A stretch of 23,273 nt of DNA from Alphaproteobacteria bacterium. Lineage in GTDB: Bacteria; Pseudomonadota; Alphaproteobacteria; UBA8366. Shown here piece by piece: positions 16,264-23,273 of this stretch. Location: the NCBI GenBank assembly GCA_018665505.1, contig JABJCS010000056.1:1-23273 (forward strand), read 5' to 3'. Position numbers and translations under genes: made by a program. Positions within the stretch are counted from its first letter, which is position 1, and every line of letters begins with the position of its first letter. The notes beneath the pieces are model-generated. The model was not told the DNA's origin, did not search any database, and was given only the letters and a program-made list of their open reading frames with translations.

Positions 16264-17001
16264 TCAGCGGCCGGGCGCCATGCGCCGGTAGGAAAGCGCC
16301 TCCGCGATGTGGAGACGCCGGACGCCGTCATCGCCACCCAAATCCGCCAAGGTTCTGGCAACACGGAGGACACGGTGATATCCGCGCGCCGACAATCGCA
16401 TGCGCTCCGCCGCTTGCGTGAGCAGCGTTCTGCCGTCGGTATCGGGGGCGGCGACCTCCTCGAGCAAGGTGCCGTCCGCCTCCGCATTGGTGCGCACATC
16501 TCGCGTGTTGGCGAAACGCTCGTGCTGGATTTGCCGTGCCTCCGCGACGCGGGCCGCGATGTCTGGGCTGCCCTCCGCCGGTGGCGGTAGAGAAAGGTCG
16601 GTGGCGCGCACCGGTGGCACGTCGAGATGGAGATCGATGCGGTTAAACAAAGGGCCTGAGATTTTCGCCTGATAGTCCAATCCACAACGCGGTGCCCGTG
16701 AGCATGCGAGTGCCGGATCGTCCAAGTATCCGCAGCGACAGGGATTCATCGCCGCGACGAATTGAAAACGCGCCGGATAATCGACATGGCTGTTGGCGCG
16801 TGCGATTACCGCTCGGCCGCTTTCCATCGGCTGCCGCAGGGCTTCGAGAGTGGGCCGGGAGAATTCGGGCAACTCATCCAAAAACAGAACGCCGTTATGG
16901 GCGAGAGAGATTTCACCTGGTTGCACGCGGACGCCGCCGCCGACCAGTGCGGGCAACGAGGCCGAATGATGCGGGTCGCGAAAGGGACGGCGCACGGTCA
17001 A
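16264..17001 (-). pseudogene. comM: comM 3' part, after an in-frame stop (Walker B, C-terminal Mg-chelatase domain)
   Basis: This is the second half of a YifB/ComM-type AAA+ protein (Mg-chelatase-like), about 245 residues if started at TTG 17001. It carries the Mg-chelatase signature RPFRDPHHSASLPALVGGG, Walker B GVLFLDELPEF, the sensor region FQFVAAMNPCRCG and the C-terminal domain ending at RRMAPGR. It continues in the same frame as the upstream part, separated only by a TAA codon (17011-17013) and three codons (Gly-Gly-Lys). ComM is a hexameric helicase that helps branch migration during natural transformation. Without the Walker A half, a separately translated product would not be expected to work as an ATPase. 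No ribosome site precedes TTG 17001. It is either a broken gene or a sequencing artefact. Confidence 0.85.
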
Positions 17002-17010
17002 TTTACCGCC

Positions 17011-17778
17011 TTAAAGCAGGCCCGCCACGCTGTGGATCATGCTGACCTCTAATGCTTCCTCCGGCGACATTTCCGGCATCAGGCCCGGAAGCCGTTGCGC
17101 CAGCATGGACTTTCCCGCACCAGGCGGACCCACCATCAATAAGTTGTGGCCGCCGGCTGCCGCGATCTCAAGCGCGCGCTTCGCCGATTCCTGGCCCTTT
17201 ATGTCCCGCAAGTCGGCCATTTCCCCCACCGGTTCAGCCGCTTTTGGTTTCGGCGGCGATAGTACCTGACTGCCTTTAAAATGATTGATCAGCGCGACCA
17301 AGTCGGCGGGTGCCAGGACCTGAATCGACCCGGCCCAGGCGGCTTCGCTGCCGCAGGCGGCCGGACAAATGAGGCCGCGCCCGGTCGCATTGGCACCGAT
17401 GGCGGCGGGCAAGACACCCGCCACCGGCGAAAGCGTGCCGTCGAGCGCCAATTCCCCCAAAGCCGTGAAACGCTCCAACTCATCCTGTTGTAGGACACCC
17501 ATGGCGACCAACAATCCCACCGCGATGGGCAGGTCGAAATGACTGCCTTCCTTGAGGACGTCGGCCGGCGATAAATTCACGACGATCCGCCGCGGCGGGA
17601 GGGCAAGACCTATCGATCCCAGCGCCGCCCGCACGCGCTCGCGGCTTTCGCCCACCGCCTTATCGGGTAATCCGACGATGGTGAAGGCGGGTATGCCGTT
17701 CGCCATCTGTATTTGTACGTCGATCTCCAGGGTATCGATGCCCTGAAAAGCGACTGTCTTGATCCGTGCTACCGTCAT
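17011..17778 (-). pseudogene. comM: comM 5' part, ended by an in-frame TAA (N-terminal domain and Walker A)
   Basis: This is the first half of ComM/YifB: 255 residues from ATG 17778 to the TAA at 17011-17013. It begins MTVARIKTVAFQGIDTLEID, the usual start. It contains the ribosomal-S5-like ChlI N-terminal domain (about residues 20-140) with ALPPRRIVVNLSPADV and GELALDG. The AAA+ core then starts with LMVGPPGAGKSMLAQRLPGL. It stops at MIHSVAGLL, in the middle of the conserved stretch that normally leads straight into the RPFR block of the downstream part. The open frame extends upstream of 17778 across the divergent gene, but that portion has no family similarity. A full-length reading would be 504 residues, the normal ComM length, so a single codon change accounts for the break. 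Confidence 0.87.
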
Positions 17779-17874
17779 GTTTCCCCACCCGAGTTTCGGA
17801 ATATTCCCGGGATATGGATGGATTGGGCGGAAAATAGGCCGAAAGGTATAAGACTCGCTATTTTTCACCAAGCT

Positions 17875-17889
17875 TGGTATAATAATTGC
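17875..17889 (+). promoter_or_regulatory. Candidate sigma-54 promoter (overlapping a TATAAT) of the flagellin-like gene
   Basis: TGG at 17875-17877 and TTGC at 17886-17889 place the GG and GC pairs ten bases apart, the exact -24/-12 spacing of sigma-54 promoters. The middle (TATAATAA) differs from the CACG consensus. The same bases contain a perfect sigma-70 TATAAT (17878-17883), but no TTGACA-like element lies 16-18 bases upstream. The 151-base gap between comM and this gene is AT-rich compared with its surroundings. A weak AGG ribosome site (17916-17918) precedes the ATG at 17930. Confidence 0.4.
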
Positions 17890-17929
17890 GTCAAGAATTG
17901 ACGTATATTGGCGATAGGTAAGAAATACC

Positions 17930-19051
17930 ATGGTCCTACCCTTAGGCACGAGCGGATCCGGCGGCTTTGCTAATGCCTTTAGCACTGTTGGCTTGGAGCT
18001 GTTCTCCCTGCTGCCCGATGTCGCGGCGGCGCGGGGATTGGCCATTGCCGCAAGGGCGCAGGGCCCCGCGGACTTTGAGCCGGTCCGGCCCGACCGCAAG
18101 ATCGCTCTGGCGGCGCGGCAAGCCGAACAGGAAGCCAAGGGTCTCACGCGCATTAGATCCAAGCTGGATGCTGTTAACAGCATCGTTGAACGCGCTCGGG
18201 CAAAGCTCGATGAAATTCGCCTGCTGTTGGTGGATATGCGGAAAAATGTCGAACTCTCATTAAAAGCCGATGCGACGGATGACGAAAAGCGGGTACAGGC
18301 AAACGCATTCGATCAGACAATGGGCTTGATTAATATTAAGGTCCGCAATTTTGGAACGATTGGAAACAATTTGCTCGGTAGTCAATTCCGGGATGTTTTT
18401 GACGCCGATACAATTTCGTTTCCGATTAGACCCAACAGTTTGCAGGAAGACAGTGTTACCGGATTGTTCGCCGGCAGCGACTTTACAATTACCGAAACCG
18501 GAACCGGCGATGTTTATGTTCCCGATATTTTTGGCGCCAAGGTTCAATCATTGCCGATCAATGATGAAGACGTGGACGATGGCATAACATTGCTGGATGA
18601 CGATACGATCGTGCTCGATAACGACACGGGTGCGGTCTCGATCACGCGGAATGGTGCCGGCTCGGCGGTTCTGGAAGGGACTTTGGAACGTCATGGCCTC
18701 GATGTTCTGTTCTCGCCCTTCTACGGGAATTTTCTGAATGATGCCTCGCTGGAGGAAGCCTTAGCCGATGTCGATAAGGCAACTCAGACCTCGCGGTTTT
18801 TAGCCGGCGTATTTGACAGTTTCGTTGGTCGGGTCGGGGCTCGGCGCGATCAAGTTGCCAACCTTATCAAGGAAAACGAGAAATTCGTACAACAGGTCGA
18901 GAGCGATAATCTGCGCGAGACGTTGCTGGCACAGGCCGAGCAACAGCGGAGTGCGTTACTGTTTTCCAGCGTATTTAACTCGACGCTTTCTTTTCAGGAT
19001 AGCGGTGTGCTGTCCAACGCGATCAGCAACCTGATCGACGTTCGAGTCTAG
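17930..19051 (+). CDS. Orphan flagellin-like helical protein (unrecognised family)
   Basis: I do not recognise a named family for this 373-residue protein. Residues 60-150 are helical and heptad-like, with KLDAVNSIVERARAKLDEIR then ATDDEKRVQANAFDQTMG and a closing FGTIGNNLLGS. This resembles the D1 helices of flagellin, where an S-D-x-x-R helix is followed by a x-x-F-N-G-x-x-L-L loop. Residues 275-350 form a second long helical region (LEEALADVDKATQTSRFLAG, then RRDQVANLIKENEKFVQQ), like the flagellin C-terminal helices. The middle (160-265) is Asp/Thr-rich and looks beta-stranded. The protein has no Cys or Trp, as in many flagellins. The first 55 residues lack the flagellin N-terminal signature, and no signal peptide is evident. 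No flagellar gene is nearby. It diverges from comM and is convergent with gshB, 19 bases away. Confidence 0.8.
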   Translation: MVLPLGTSGSGGFANAFSTVGLELFSLLPDVAAARGLAIAARAQGPADFEPVRPDRKIALAARQAEQEAKGLTRIRSKLDAVNSIVERARAKLDEIRLLLVDMRKNVELSLKADATDDEKRVQANAFDQTMGLINIKVRNFGTIGNNLLGSQFRDVFDADTISFPIRPNSLQEDSVTGLFAGSDFTITETGTGDVYVPDIFGAKVQSLPINDEDVDDGITLLDDDTIVLDNDTGAVSITRNGAGSAVLEGTLERHGLDVLFSPFYGNFLNDASLEEALADVDKATQTSRFLAGVFDSFVGRVGARRDQVANLIKENEKFVQQVESDNLRETLLAQAEQQRSALLFSSVFNSTLSFQDSGVLSNAISNLIDVRV

Positions 19052-19070
19052 GCCTTACAATACTCTCGAA

Positions 19071-20030
19071 TTACTCGTCGTCGCCACTTCGGGAGCGGCG
19101 TTCTTCAATGGCATCCCAGAGTTGGGATTCCAGCGATACATCGTCGAAGCGATTTATTTCTTGGATGCCGGTCGGTGATGTCACGTTAATTTCGGTGACA
19201 TAGCCGCCGATGACATCGATGCCGACAAAGAGCAGCCCCTTCTCTGAGAGGATGGGCCCGATTGAATCACAGATATCGCGTTCCCGCTGCGTCAATTCGG
19301 TTTTCAGCGGCACCGCACCCACATGCATGTTTGCCCGAGCCTCACCCGGCGGTGGGACGCGTAACACGCCACCCGCGGGTTTGCCGTCGATGAGAATGAT
19401 GCGTTTATCGCCCTCCCGAACAGCGGGCATGTATTGTTGGATAATGATGGGCTCGCGATAGAATTCCGTAAACATTTCGAGCAACGAATTTAGATTTTCG
19501 TCCTCGGGCGTGACGTGGAACACGCCAGCGCCGCCGTTTCCGAACAGTGGCTTGACGATGATATCCTTGTAATCACGGCGGAACGCGAGAATGTCGTCCC
19601 GGCTACAGGTAATCATCGTCGGCGGCATCAACTCTGCGAAATGGGTCACGAACAGTTTTTCAGGGGCGTTCCGAACCTCGGCCGGATCGTTTACCACCAG
19701 CGTTTGCGGATGCACGTGCTCCAGTAAATGGGTCGCCGTGATATAGCTCATATCGAAGGGTGGGTCTTGGCGCATGAGGATGACGTCCATCGTCGCCAAG
19801 TCGAGAAGTTCCGCCTCGCCAAGGGAGAAGTGATTCCCTTTCTCGCGGCGAACCTGCAGCGGTCGGGCGCGCGCATAAAGACGATTTTGCCGGAAAACGA
19901 GCGCTTCGGGCAGATAATGAAACAATGCATGCTGGCGCGCTTGGGCCTCGAGCGCGAGTACGAAAGTGCTGTCCGCATCGATATCAACGGTTTCGATGGG
20001 GTCCATTTGGATGGCGACGGCGAGGCTCAT
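19071..20030 (-). CDS. gshB: Glutathione synthase
   Basis: GshB joins gamma-glutamylcysteine and glycine with ATP to make glutathione. The 319-residue ATP-grasp enzyme starts [20 protein letters not shown], the family N-terminus with the M-D-P-I motif. It has [11 protein letters not shown] near 90, the ATP-binding strand [15 protein letters not shown] near 155, and the metal/glycine region [21 protein letters not shown] near 275. The open frame has four more codons upstream (from 20042), but ATG 20028-20030 gives the conserved start. The order gshB, SirB1-like, BON lipoprotein, yraN is all leftward. A 104-base gap upstream of gshB may contain its own promoter (an A/T-rich TATATTATG stretch lies there), though no good -35 is visible. 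Confidence 0.96.
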   Translation of the reverse strand: MSLAVAIQMDPIETVDIDADSTFVLALEAQARQHALFHYLPEALVFRQNRLYARARPLQVRREKGNHFSLGEAELLDLATMDVILMRQDPPFDMSYITATHLLEHVHPQTLVVNDPAEVRNAPEKLFVTHFAELMPPTMITCSRDDILAFRRDYKDIIVKPLFGNGGAGVFHVTPEDENLNSLLEMFTEFYREPIIIQQYMPAVREGDKRIILIDGKPAGGVLRVPPPGEARANMHVGAVPLKTELTQRERDICDSIGPILSEKGLLFVGIDVIGGYVTEINVTSPTGIQEINRFDDVSLESQLWDAIEERRSRSGDDE

Positions 20031-20134
20031 TTGGATTCTCAATCTGGTTAGAACGGTCGGTTTGGGTTTCGTATTTGGCGATCACACATAATATATGGCG
20101 AGATGTGGCCTAAGGCCCAGCGCCTGATTAAGTG

Positions 20135-20971
20135 TTAGTTCAGGCGTTGTCGTAATTGTTGCAAGAGCGCCGCGGTTTCCTGCTGCCGTGTGCCATTCGG
20201 GTCGCGCGCGATAGCGGTTTCCAACGCTTCTATTGCCGCTCCCAGATTTCCGAGCTGGGCATGCAACATTCCGGCGTCGCGCCATAGCTCGGGTTGTTGC
20301 GGTGCAATCAACAACATGGCGTCAATCGTCTCGGACGCGTCTTCGAGCCTGCGCATCTGCAGAAGCCGAAGCCTTATGTTGCTCAACAGGCGCAGGAGGA
20401 CACCCCGATCCGGTACCGGCGCGAACAGGTCGGCACTCAACTCCGCATCTTGGCCCGCGACCATCTTTAATAACTCACGCAATTCCGGCGGGGTCCGGCA
20501 CACGCCTTCATGAAATGGATCGAGTATTGCGCGGCTTCCGTCCAACTCTAGCGCAATGAGAAAATGACCTGGAAAATTGAGACCGAAGGCTCGCCAGCCT
20601 TGGGCTCTGGCGACATGGATGTAAAGAATCCCGAGGGCAACCGGGAGTCCCTTGCGTCGGTCTATGACACTCAGGAGGTCGGCGTTCTGCAAATCATCAT
20701 AGGTTTGATCGTCACCGCGATATCGGTTTTGTTGGGCGACGACTTCCGCGAGTATGCTGGCGGCTGCGTCCGCCGAGGCCGGGTCCTCAATTTGTGCCCT
20801 CGCAGCAACGTCTTGCGTCAGGGTGTCGAGATGTAATTCGGCGGGGTCGAGATCGACTTTGCCTCGTGTGAGGGCCGCTAAATGGAGCGCGGCGCGTGCG
20901 ATATCGAGTTCGTGCTCGGGACCATTGCCGACGCTTTGTAGAAACGCTCGCGATTCCCGGCGCTGGTTCAT
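20135..20971 (-). CDS. SirB1-like transglutaminase-fold protein with TPR repeats
   Basis: This 278-residue cytosolic protein has the SirB1/transglutaminase-like domain (COG2912 type) at about residues 40-180. The landmarks are DLLSVIDRRKGLPVALGILY, then HVARAQGWRAFGLNFPGHFL and ILDPFHEG. These keep the family's G-L-P, F-P-G-H-F and D-P-F pattern. The C-terminal 100 residues form tetratricopeptide repeats, for example LLIAPQQPELWRDAGMLHAQ and NLGAAIEALETAIARDPNG. The cysteine of true transglutaminases is not obvious, so enzymatic activity is doubtful; the family may act as a scaffold. Its ATG overlaps the stop of the BON lipoprotein gene (ATGA), so the two are translationally coupled. Function is unknown. 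Confidence 0.85.
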   Translation of the reverse strand: MNQRRESRAFLQSVGNGPEHELDIARAALHLAALTRGKVDLDPAELHLDTLTQDVAARAQIEDPASADAAASILAEVVAQQNRYRGDDQTYDDLQNADLLSVIDRRKGLPVALGILYIHVARAQGWRAFGLNFPGHFLIALELDGSRAILDPFHEGVCRTPPELRELLKMVAGQDAELSADLFAPVPDRGVLLRLLSNIRLRLLQMRRLEDASETIDAMLLIAPQQPELWRDAGMLHAQLGNLGAAIEALETAIARDPNGTRQQETAALLQQLRQRLN

Positions 20972-21594
20972 TTTGTGGTGGCCGGAATGATCACTTTGAG
21001 CTGCCGCGAAGGATCGTTTTTCAAGACAGCATAATTGGTGACACGCCGCACGTATCCTATATCTCGGGCGTGCGCACCCACACGGTCGCGTTCCACTTTG
21101 TCTTGGGCGATGCCCATGATGAAGACATGGCCATTGACTGTATCGACCGAGTAGTTAATCGCCTTTATATCGCCGTCTACCGTCAGTTTGAAGATGAGTT
21201 TGGTCGTGATCCAAGCATCACGTGCATAGTCGACCAAGCCGCTGCGATCTTTAATTTTGATCTGGTTGATGACTTCGCGGACCCCGTCGACCTGCCATGC
21301 AATTCGAACCGCATTGACCCGATGTTCCGGTTTCGCGACGCTCCCCGTCAGCAATACGCGTCCCTCGTGGACCTCGCTCGACAAGCCGATAAACAGATTG
21401 GAATCTACGTCCAACCAGTTAGAGTTTATTTTTGCTTGGATCAATTTGTCGTCGATCACACCGCCAAGCCCACGCTCTTCCATGGAGGCGGTTCCGGCGG
21501 CGGCGCCGGCGCCGATTAAAACGCCACATCCGCTCAACGGCAGAGTCAACATCACGGCAACGAAACAGAAGCGGGTTATGGAATGCATGGTCAT
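20968..21594 (-). CDS. Dual BON-domain outer-membrane lipoprotein (DolP/OsmY-like)
   Basis: This 208-residue lipoprotein begins MTMHSITRFCFVAVMLTLPL and has the lipobox LSGC with the lipid cysteine at 23. A Gly/Ala-rich linker follows (VLIGAGAAAGTASMEERG). Two BON domains come next, at about 50-115 (ending near VDGVREVINQIKI) and 125-195 (DGDIKAINYSVDTVNGHVFI, ending near VRRVTNYAVL). E. coli DolP (YraP) has the same plan and protects the outer membrane, and its gene also lies near lpoA and yraN. That shared position supports the call. The ATG at 21594 is chosen because it starts the signal peptide; a second ATG two codons downstream is possible. The open frame upstream to 21684 overlaps yraN and is not signal-like. 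Confidence 0.92.
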   Translation of the reverse strand: MTMHSITRFCFVAVMLTLPLSGCGVLIGAGAAAGTASMEERGLGGVIDDKLIQAKINSNWLDVDSNLFIGLSSEVHEGRVLLTGSVAKPEHRVNAVRIAWQVDGVREVINQIKIKDRSGLVDYARDAWITTKLIFKLTVDGDIKAINYSVDTVNGHVFIMGIAQDKVERDRVGAHARDIGYVRRVTNYAVLKNDPSRQLKVIIPATTK

Positions 21595-21661
21595 GACGAA
21601 TTGTTCCAAATCTGGTCGAACCATAAAACGATTCGTCCGCCGCATCCAGAAGACGTCACGC

Positions 21662-22012
21662 TCAATTGTCCGGCTGCCACGCATCTGTGATATGCCGGGG
21701 CCATTTCCACGGACTAATCAGAATCAAATCGAACCGTATAGCCATTGTGGAGAAAACCGGTCGGGAAGCCGTGAGCCAACCAGCGGCGCGAGCCAGGCGT
21801 TGGCGTTGGCGAGGCGAGAGCGCTTCGAGCGCCTGATCCAGGTTCGCGCGAGCTTTCACTTCCACGATCGCCACGGTCGAGCCCCGCGTTGCAACAAGAT
21901 CAATTTCGCCAACTGGTGTGCGTAGACGATGCGCGACAATGGTGTAGCCCTTAAGGCGTAGAAACAGAGCAGCCCGCCGTTCCCCGGCCCGACCCCATGC
22001 CTCTGCGCGCAT
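21662..22012 (-). CDS. yraN: YraN (UPF0102) family nuclease-like protein
   Basis: This 116-residue protein belongs to UPF0102, a family with an endonuclease-like fold. It starts MRAEAWGRAGERRAALFLRL. It contains YTIVAHRLRTPVGEIDLVA (about residues 23-41), whose G-E-I-D core gives the expected acidic metal ligands, and then VAIVEVKARANLDQALEALS, with the E-V-K motif. Residues near the C-terminus (FDLILISPWKWP) complete the fold. ATG 22012 is taken as start; an in-frame TTG at 22030 would add six residues. It precedes the BON gene by 67 bases. It lies divergent from the LpoA-like gene with 142 bases between the two starts, and rsmI, the usual upstream partner, is absent here. Confidence 0.92.
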   Translation of the reverse strand: MRAEAWGRAGERRAALFLRLKGYTIVAHRLRTPVGEIDLVATRGSTVAIVEVKARANLDQALEALSPRQRQRLARAAGWLTASRPVFSTMAIRFDLILISPWKWPRHITDAWQPDN

Positions 22013-22044
22013 TTTATCGCCGCCAGTCAATTGAGGTGCCGTCC

Positions 22045-22059
22045 CGGGGTTTCTCCCCG
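22045..22059. repeat. Small hairpin in the yraN/LpoA divergent region
   Basis: CGGGG (22045-22049) and CCCCG (22055-22059) form a 5-bp stem around TTTCT. On the plus strand it is followed by TTTACTTG rather than a proper T-run. It lies 33 bases upstream of the yraN ATG at 22012, and might be a leader hairpin; short GC stems like this also arise by chance. Confidence 0.2.
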
Positions 22060-22140
22060 TTTACTTGCCCGGTCCGCGCCGTTAGGCTTTGCCGCGCAGC
22101 CGGGCAGGGCGGGCAAGGTGTTAAATCGTTTCAGGAGATT

Positions 22141-22145
22141 AGGAG
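22141..22145 (+). promoter_or_regulatory. Ribosome binding site that fixes the LpoA-like start
   Basis: AGGAG at 22141-22145 lies nine bases before the ATT codon at 22155. A second AGGAG copy precedes it at 22133-22137. An in-frame TAG at 22140-22142 bars any earlier start. No ATG or GTG occurs in frame between that TAG and the lipobox cysteine codon at 22212. Confidence 0.6.
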
Positions 22146-22154
22146 ATTTCCGCC

Positions 22155-23273
22155 ATTCTTCGTAGTGCAGCATTTTTGCCCGTTTTGGTCGTTGGCCTTG
22201 CCCTTGGCGCATGCCAGACCACAACGTTAACCAAGGCGCCGCCAAAAAAACAGGATTCGGTTCCCGTTCACGCGTCGCCATCGACCGACCCGGAAGGCCC
22301 AGCGTTCAAGGCCCAGGTCAAGGCTGTGCAAAATGCAGCAACGCCTGATCCAGCGGCCCCTCCGTCGGTGGCGCAATCCGAGCCATCGCAATCCGCAACC
22401 GCCGCCAAGTTGCCTCAAGTGGCGTCTTTGCCGCCTGCCGGGTTTTCCGCGGGTGGTCCACGACGTGCGAAAAAAGTCGCCTTGTTGTTGCCCTTGAGCG
22501 GCCCGCGCGCGCAATTGGGGCGTGAACTCTTGGATGCGGCGCAAATAGCGGTATTCGACTTGGCGGATGAGAATTTCATCATCTATCCGTTCGACACGAA
22601 GGGCAGTACGGCGGGTGCGGAAAGTGCCGCGAGCCAGGCGGTGGCGGCTGGAGCCGAATTAATCTTAGGACCACTCTTGGCCAGCTCCGTGCGGGCGGTG
22701 CGGCCGATCGCGGACCGTGCGGGAATCTCGGTCGTCGCTTTCTCTAATTCCAGCGATGTGGCGGGGGATGGTGTTTACATATTAGGTTTCGTGCCCCGCC
22801 AACAAGTCGAAGCAGTGGTCGAACATGCCGTCTCCGAGGGTCTTTACCGATACGCTGCTCTCGCACCGAACAATGCCTATGGCCGGGCAGTTGTCGCGGC
22901 CTTGAAGGAGGTTGCCAGTTTTCACGAAGCGCTCGTGGTCAAAGTGCAATATTACGATCCGCGGGCGACGGACTTCAGTCAGCCGGCCAAGGTTATCGCA
23001 GATTACGAGCGCCGTCATAAAGCGTTAATGGACCAGCGGGCGGAACTCGAAGCCCGCGAGGACGAAGTCTCTAAGCAGGTCCTTAAGCGCATGGAGAAAT
23101 TGGATACTTTAGGAGAGGTAGAGTACGATGCGGTTCTATTGCCTGGTAGTGGTCAACAGCTGAAGGCGCTTGCATCCCTGTTGTCGTATTACGATGTTGA
23201 TCAACCGGCGGTGCGCCTGCTGGGGCTCAGCAATTGGGCGCAGACCGCGAATATCGAAACCGAACCGTCGTTA
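22155..23273 (+). CDS. Penicillin-binding protein activator, LpoA/LppC-type lipoprotein (partial, 3' end outside window)
   Basis: At least 373 residues are visible. A signal (Leu-Arg-Ser then a hydrophobic core) ends in the lipobox LGAC, with Cys20 as the lipidation site. A Pro/Ala/Gln-rich linker follows to about residue 105. The type I periplasmic-binding-protein fold then starts with KKVALLLPLSGPRAQLGREL. Further family blocks are AGAELILGPLLASSVRAVRP and VVAFSNSSDVAGDGVYILGF. A charged, coiled-coil-like insert is at about 290-318, and YDAVLLPGSGQQLKALASLL follows. E. coli LpoA activates PBP1a from the outer membrane. Alphaproteobacterial members have a similar fold, but their role is less clear. 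The best start is ATT 22155; TTG 22176 is an alternative but removes the only basic residue of the signal. Confidence 0.85.
   Translation, partial: MLRSAAFLPVLVVGLALGACQTTTLTKAPPKKQDSVPVHASPSTDPEGPAFKAQVKAVQNAATPDPAAPPSVAQSEPSQSATAAKLPQVASLPPAGFSAGGPRRAKKVALLLPLSGPRAQLGRELLDAAQIAVFDLADENFIIYPFDTKGSTAGAESAASQAVAAGAELILGPLLASSVRAVRPIADRAGISVVAFSNSSDVAGDGVYILGFVPRQQVEAVVEHAVSEGLYRYAALAPNNAYGRAVVAALKEVASFHEALVVKVQYYDPRATDFSQPAKVIADYERRHKALMDQRAELEAREDEVSKQVLKRMEKLDTLGEVEYDAVLLPGSGQQLKALASLLSYYDVDQPAVRLLGLSNWAQTANIETEPSL

Noticed and set aside
17779..18183. Upstream extension of the comM open frame on the minus strand
   Set aside because: It covers the opposite-strand flagellin-like gene and the intergenic region and has no family similarity. 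The conserved ComM start is at 17778.
18260..18547. Minus-strand open frame inside the flagellin-like gene
   Set aside because: It has no ribosome site or family similarity and is a shadow of the plus-strand gene.

Overview
The window is a gene-dense chromosomal stretch of an alphaproteobacterium, most likely of Rhodospirillales type. The basis is gene content and order: fxsA, a Tim44-domain gene, mltA, smr and an xre gene; hslVU beside hisB-hisH-hisA-hisF-hisE; and gshB, yraN and an LpoA-like gene. Base composition is fairly GC-rich by eye (not computed). I see no rRNA, tRNA, CRISPR array, IS element or prophage gene, and no gap over 300 bases lacks a gene.

Left part (1-6835). A histidine phosphatase (cut by the window edge) and fxsA are read leftward. 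A rightward block starts with a Tim44-like membrane protein and the lipoprotein lytic transglycosylase mltA. A complete lutABC lactate-oxidation operon follows, then smr and a small XRE regulator. lutB, lutC, smr and xre are chained by 1-4 base stop/start overlaps. The block meets hslU head-on at a perfect 16-bp palindrome that holds both stop codons.

Middle (6832-13867). hslVU, preceded by a heat-shock-like promoter, and an SDR dehydrogenase run leftward. Divergent from them is a histidine operon, hisB-hisH-(GNAT)-hisA-hisF-hisE, followed by a HinT-like HIT protein. It supplies the central and late steps of histidine synthesis around the HisH/HisF synthase. hisG, hisD and hisI are not here.

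Right-middle (13871-19051). A bacterial voltage-gated sodium channel (NaChBac/NavMs type), a TcuA/fumarate-reductase-like flavoprotein and comM are all leftward. comM is interrupted by one in-frame TAA. Divergent from comM is a 373-residue orphan protein. It has no flagellin N-terminal signature, but its two helical ends and its lack of Cys and Trp resemble flagellin. It lies behind a promoter region with exact sigma-54 spacing. It is the least explained gene in the window.

Right end (19071-23273). gshB, a SirB1-like TPR protein, a dual-BON lipoprotein (DolP-like) and yraN run leftward. An LpoA/LppC-type lipoprotein diverges from them and runs off the edge. This is a variant of the enterobacterial rsmI-lpoA-yraN-diaA-dolP neighbourhood without rsmI. 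The LpoA-like gene has no ATG or GTG where its signal peptide must start, and the best fit is an ATT codon.
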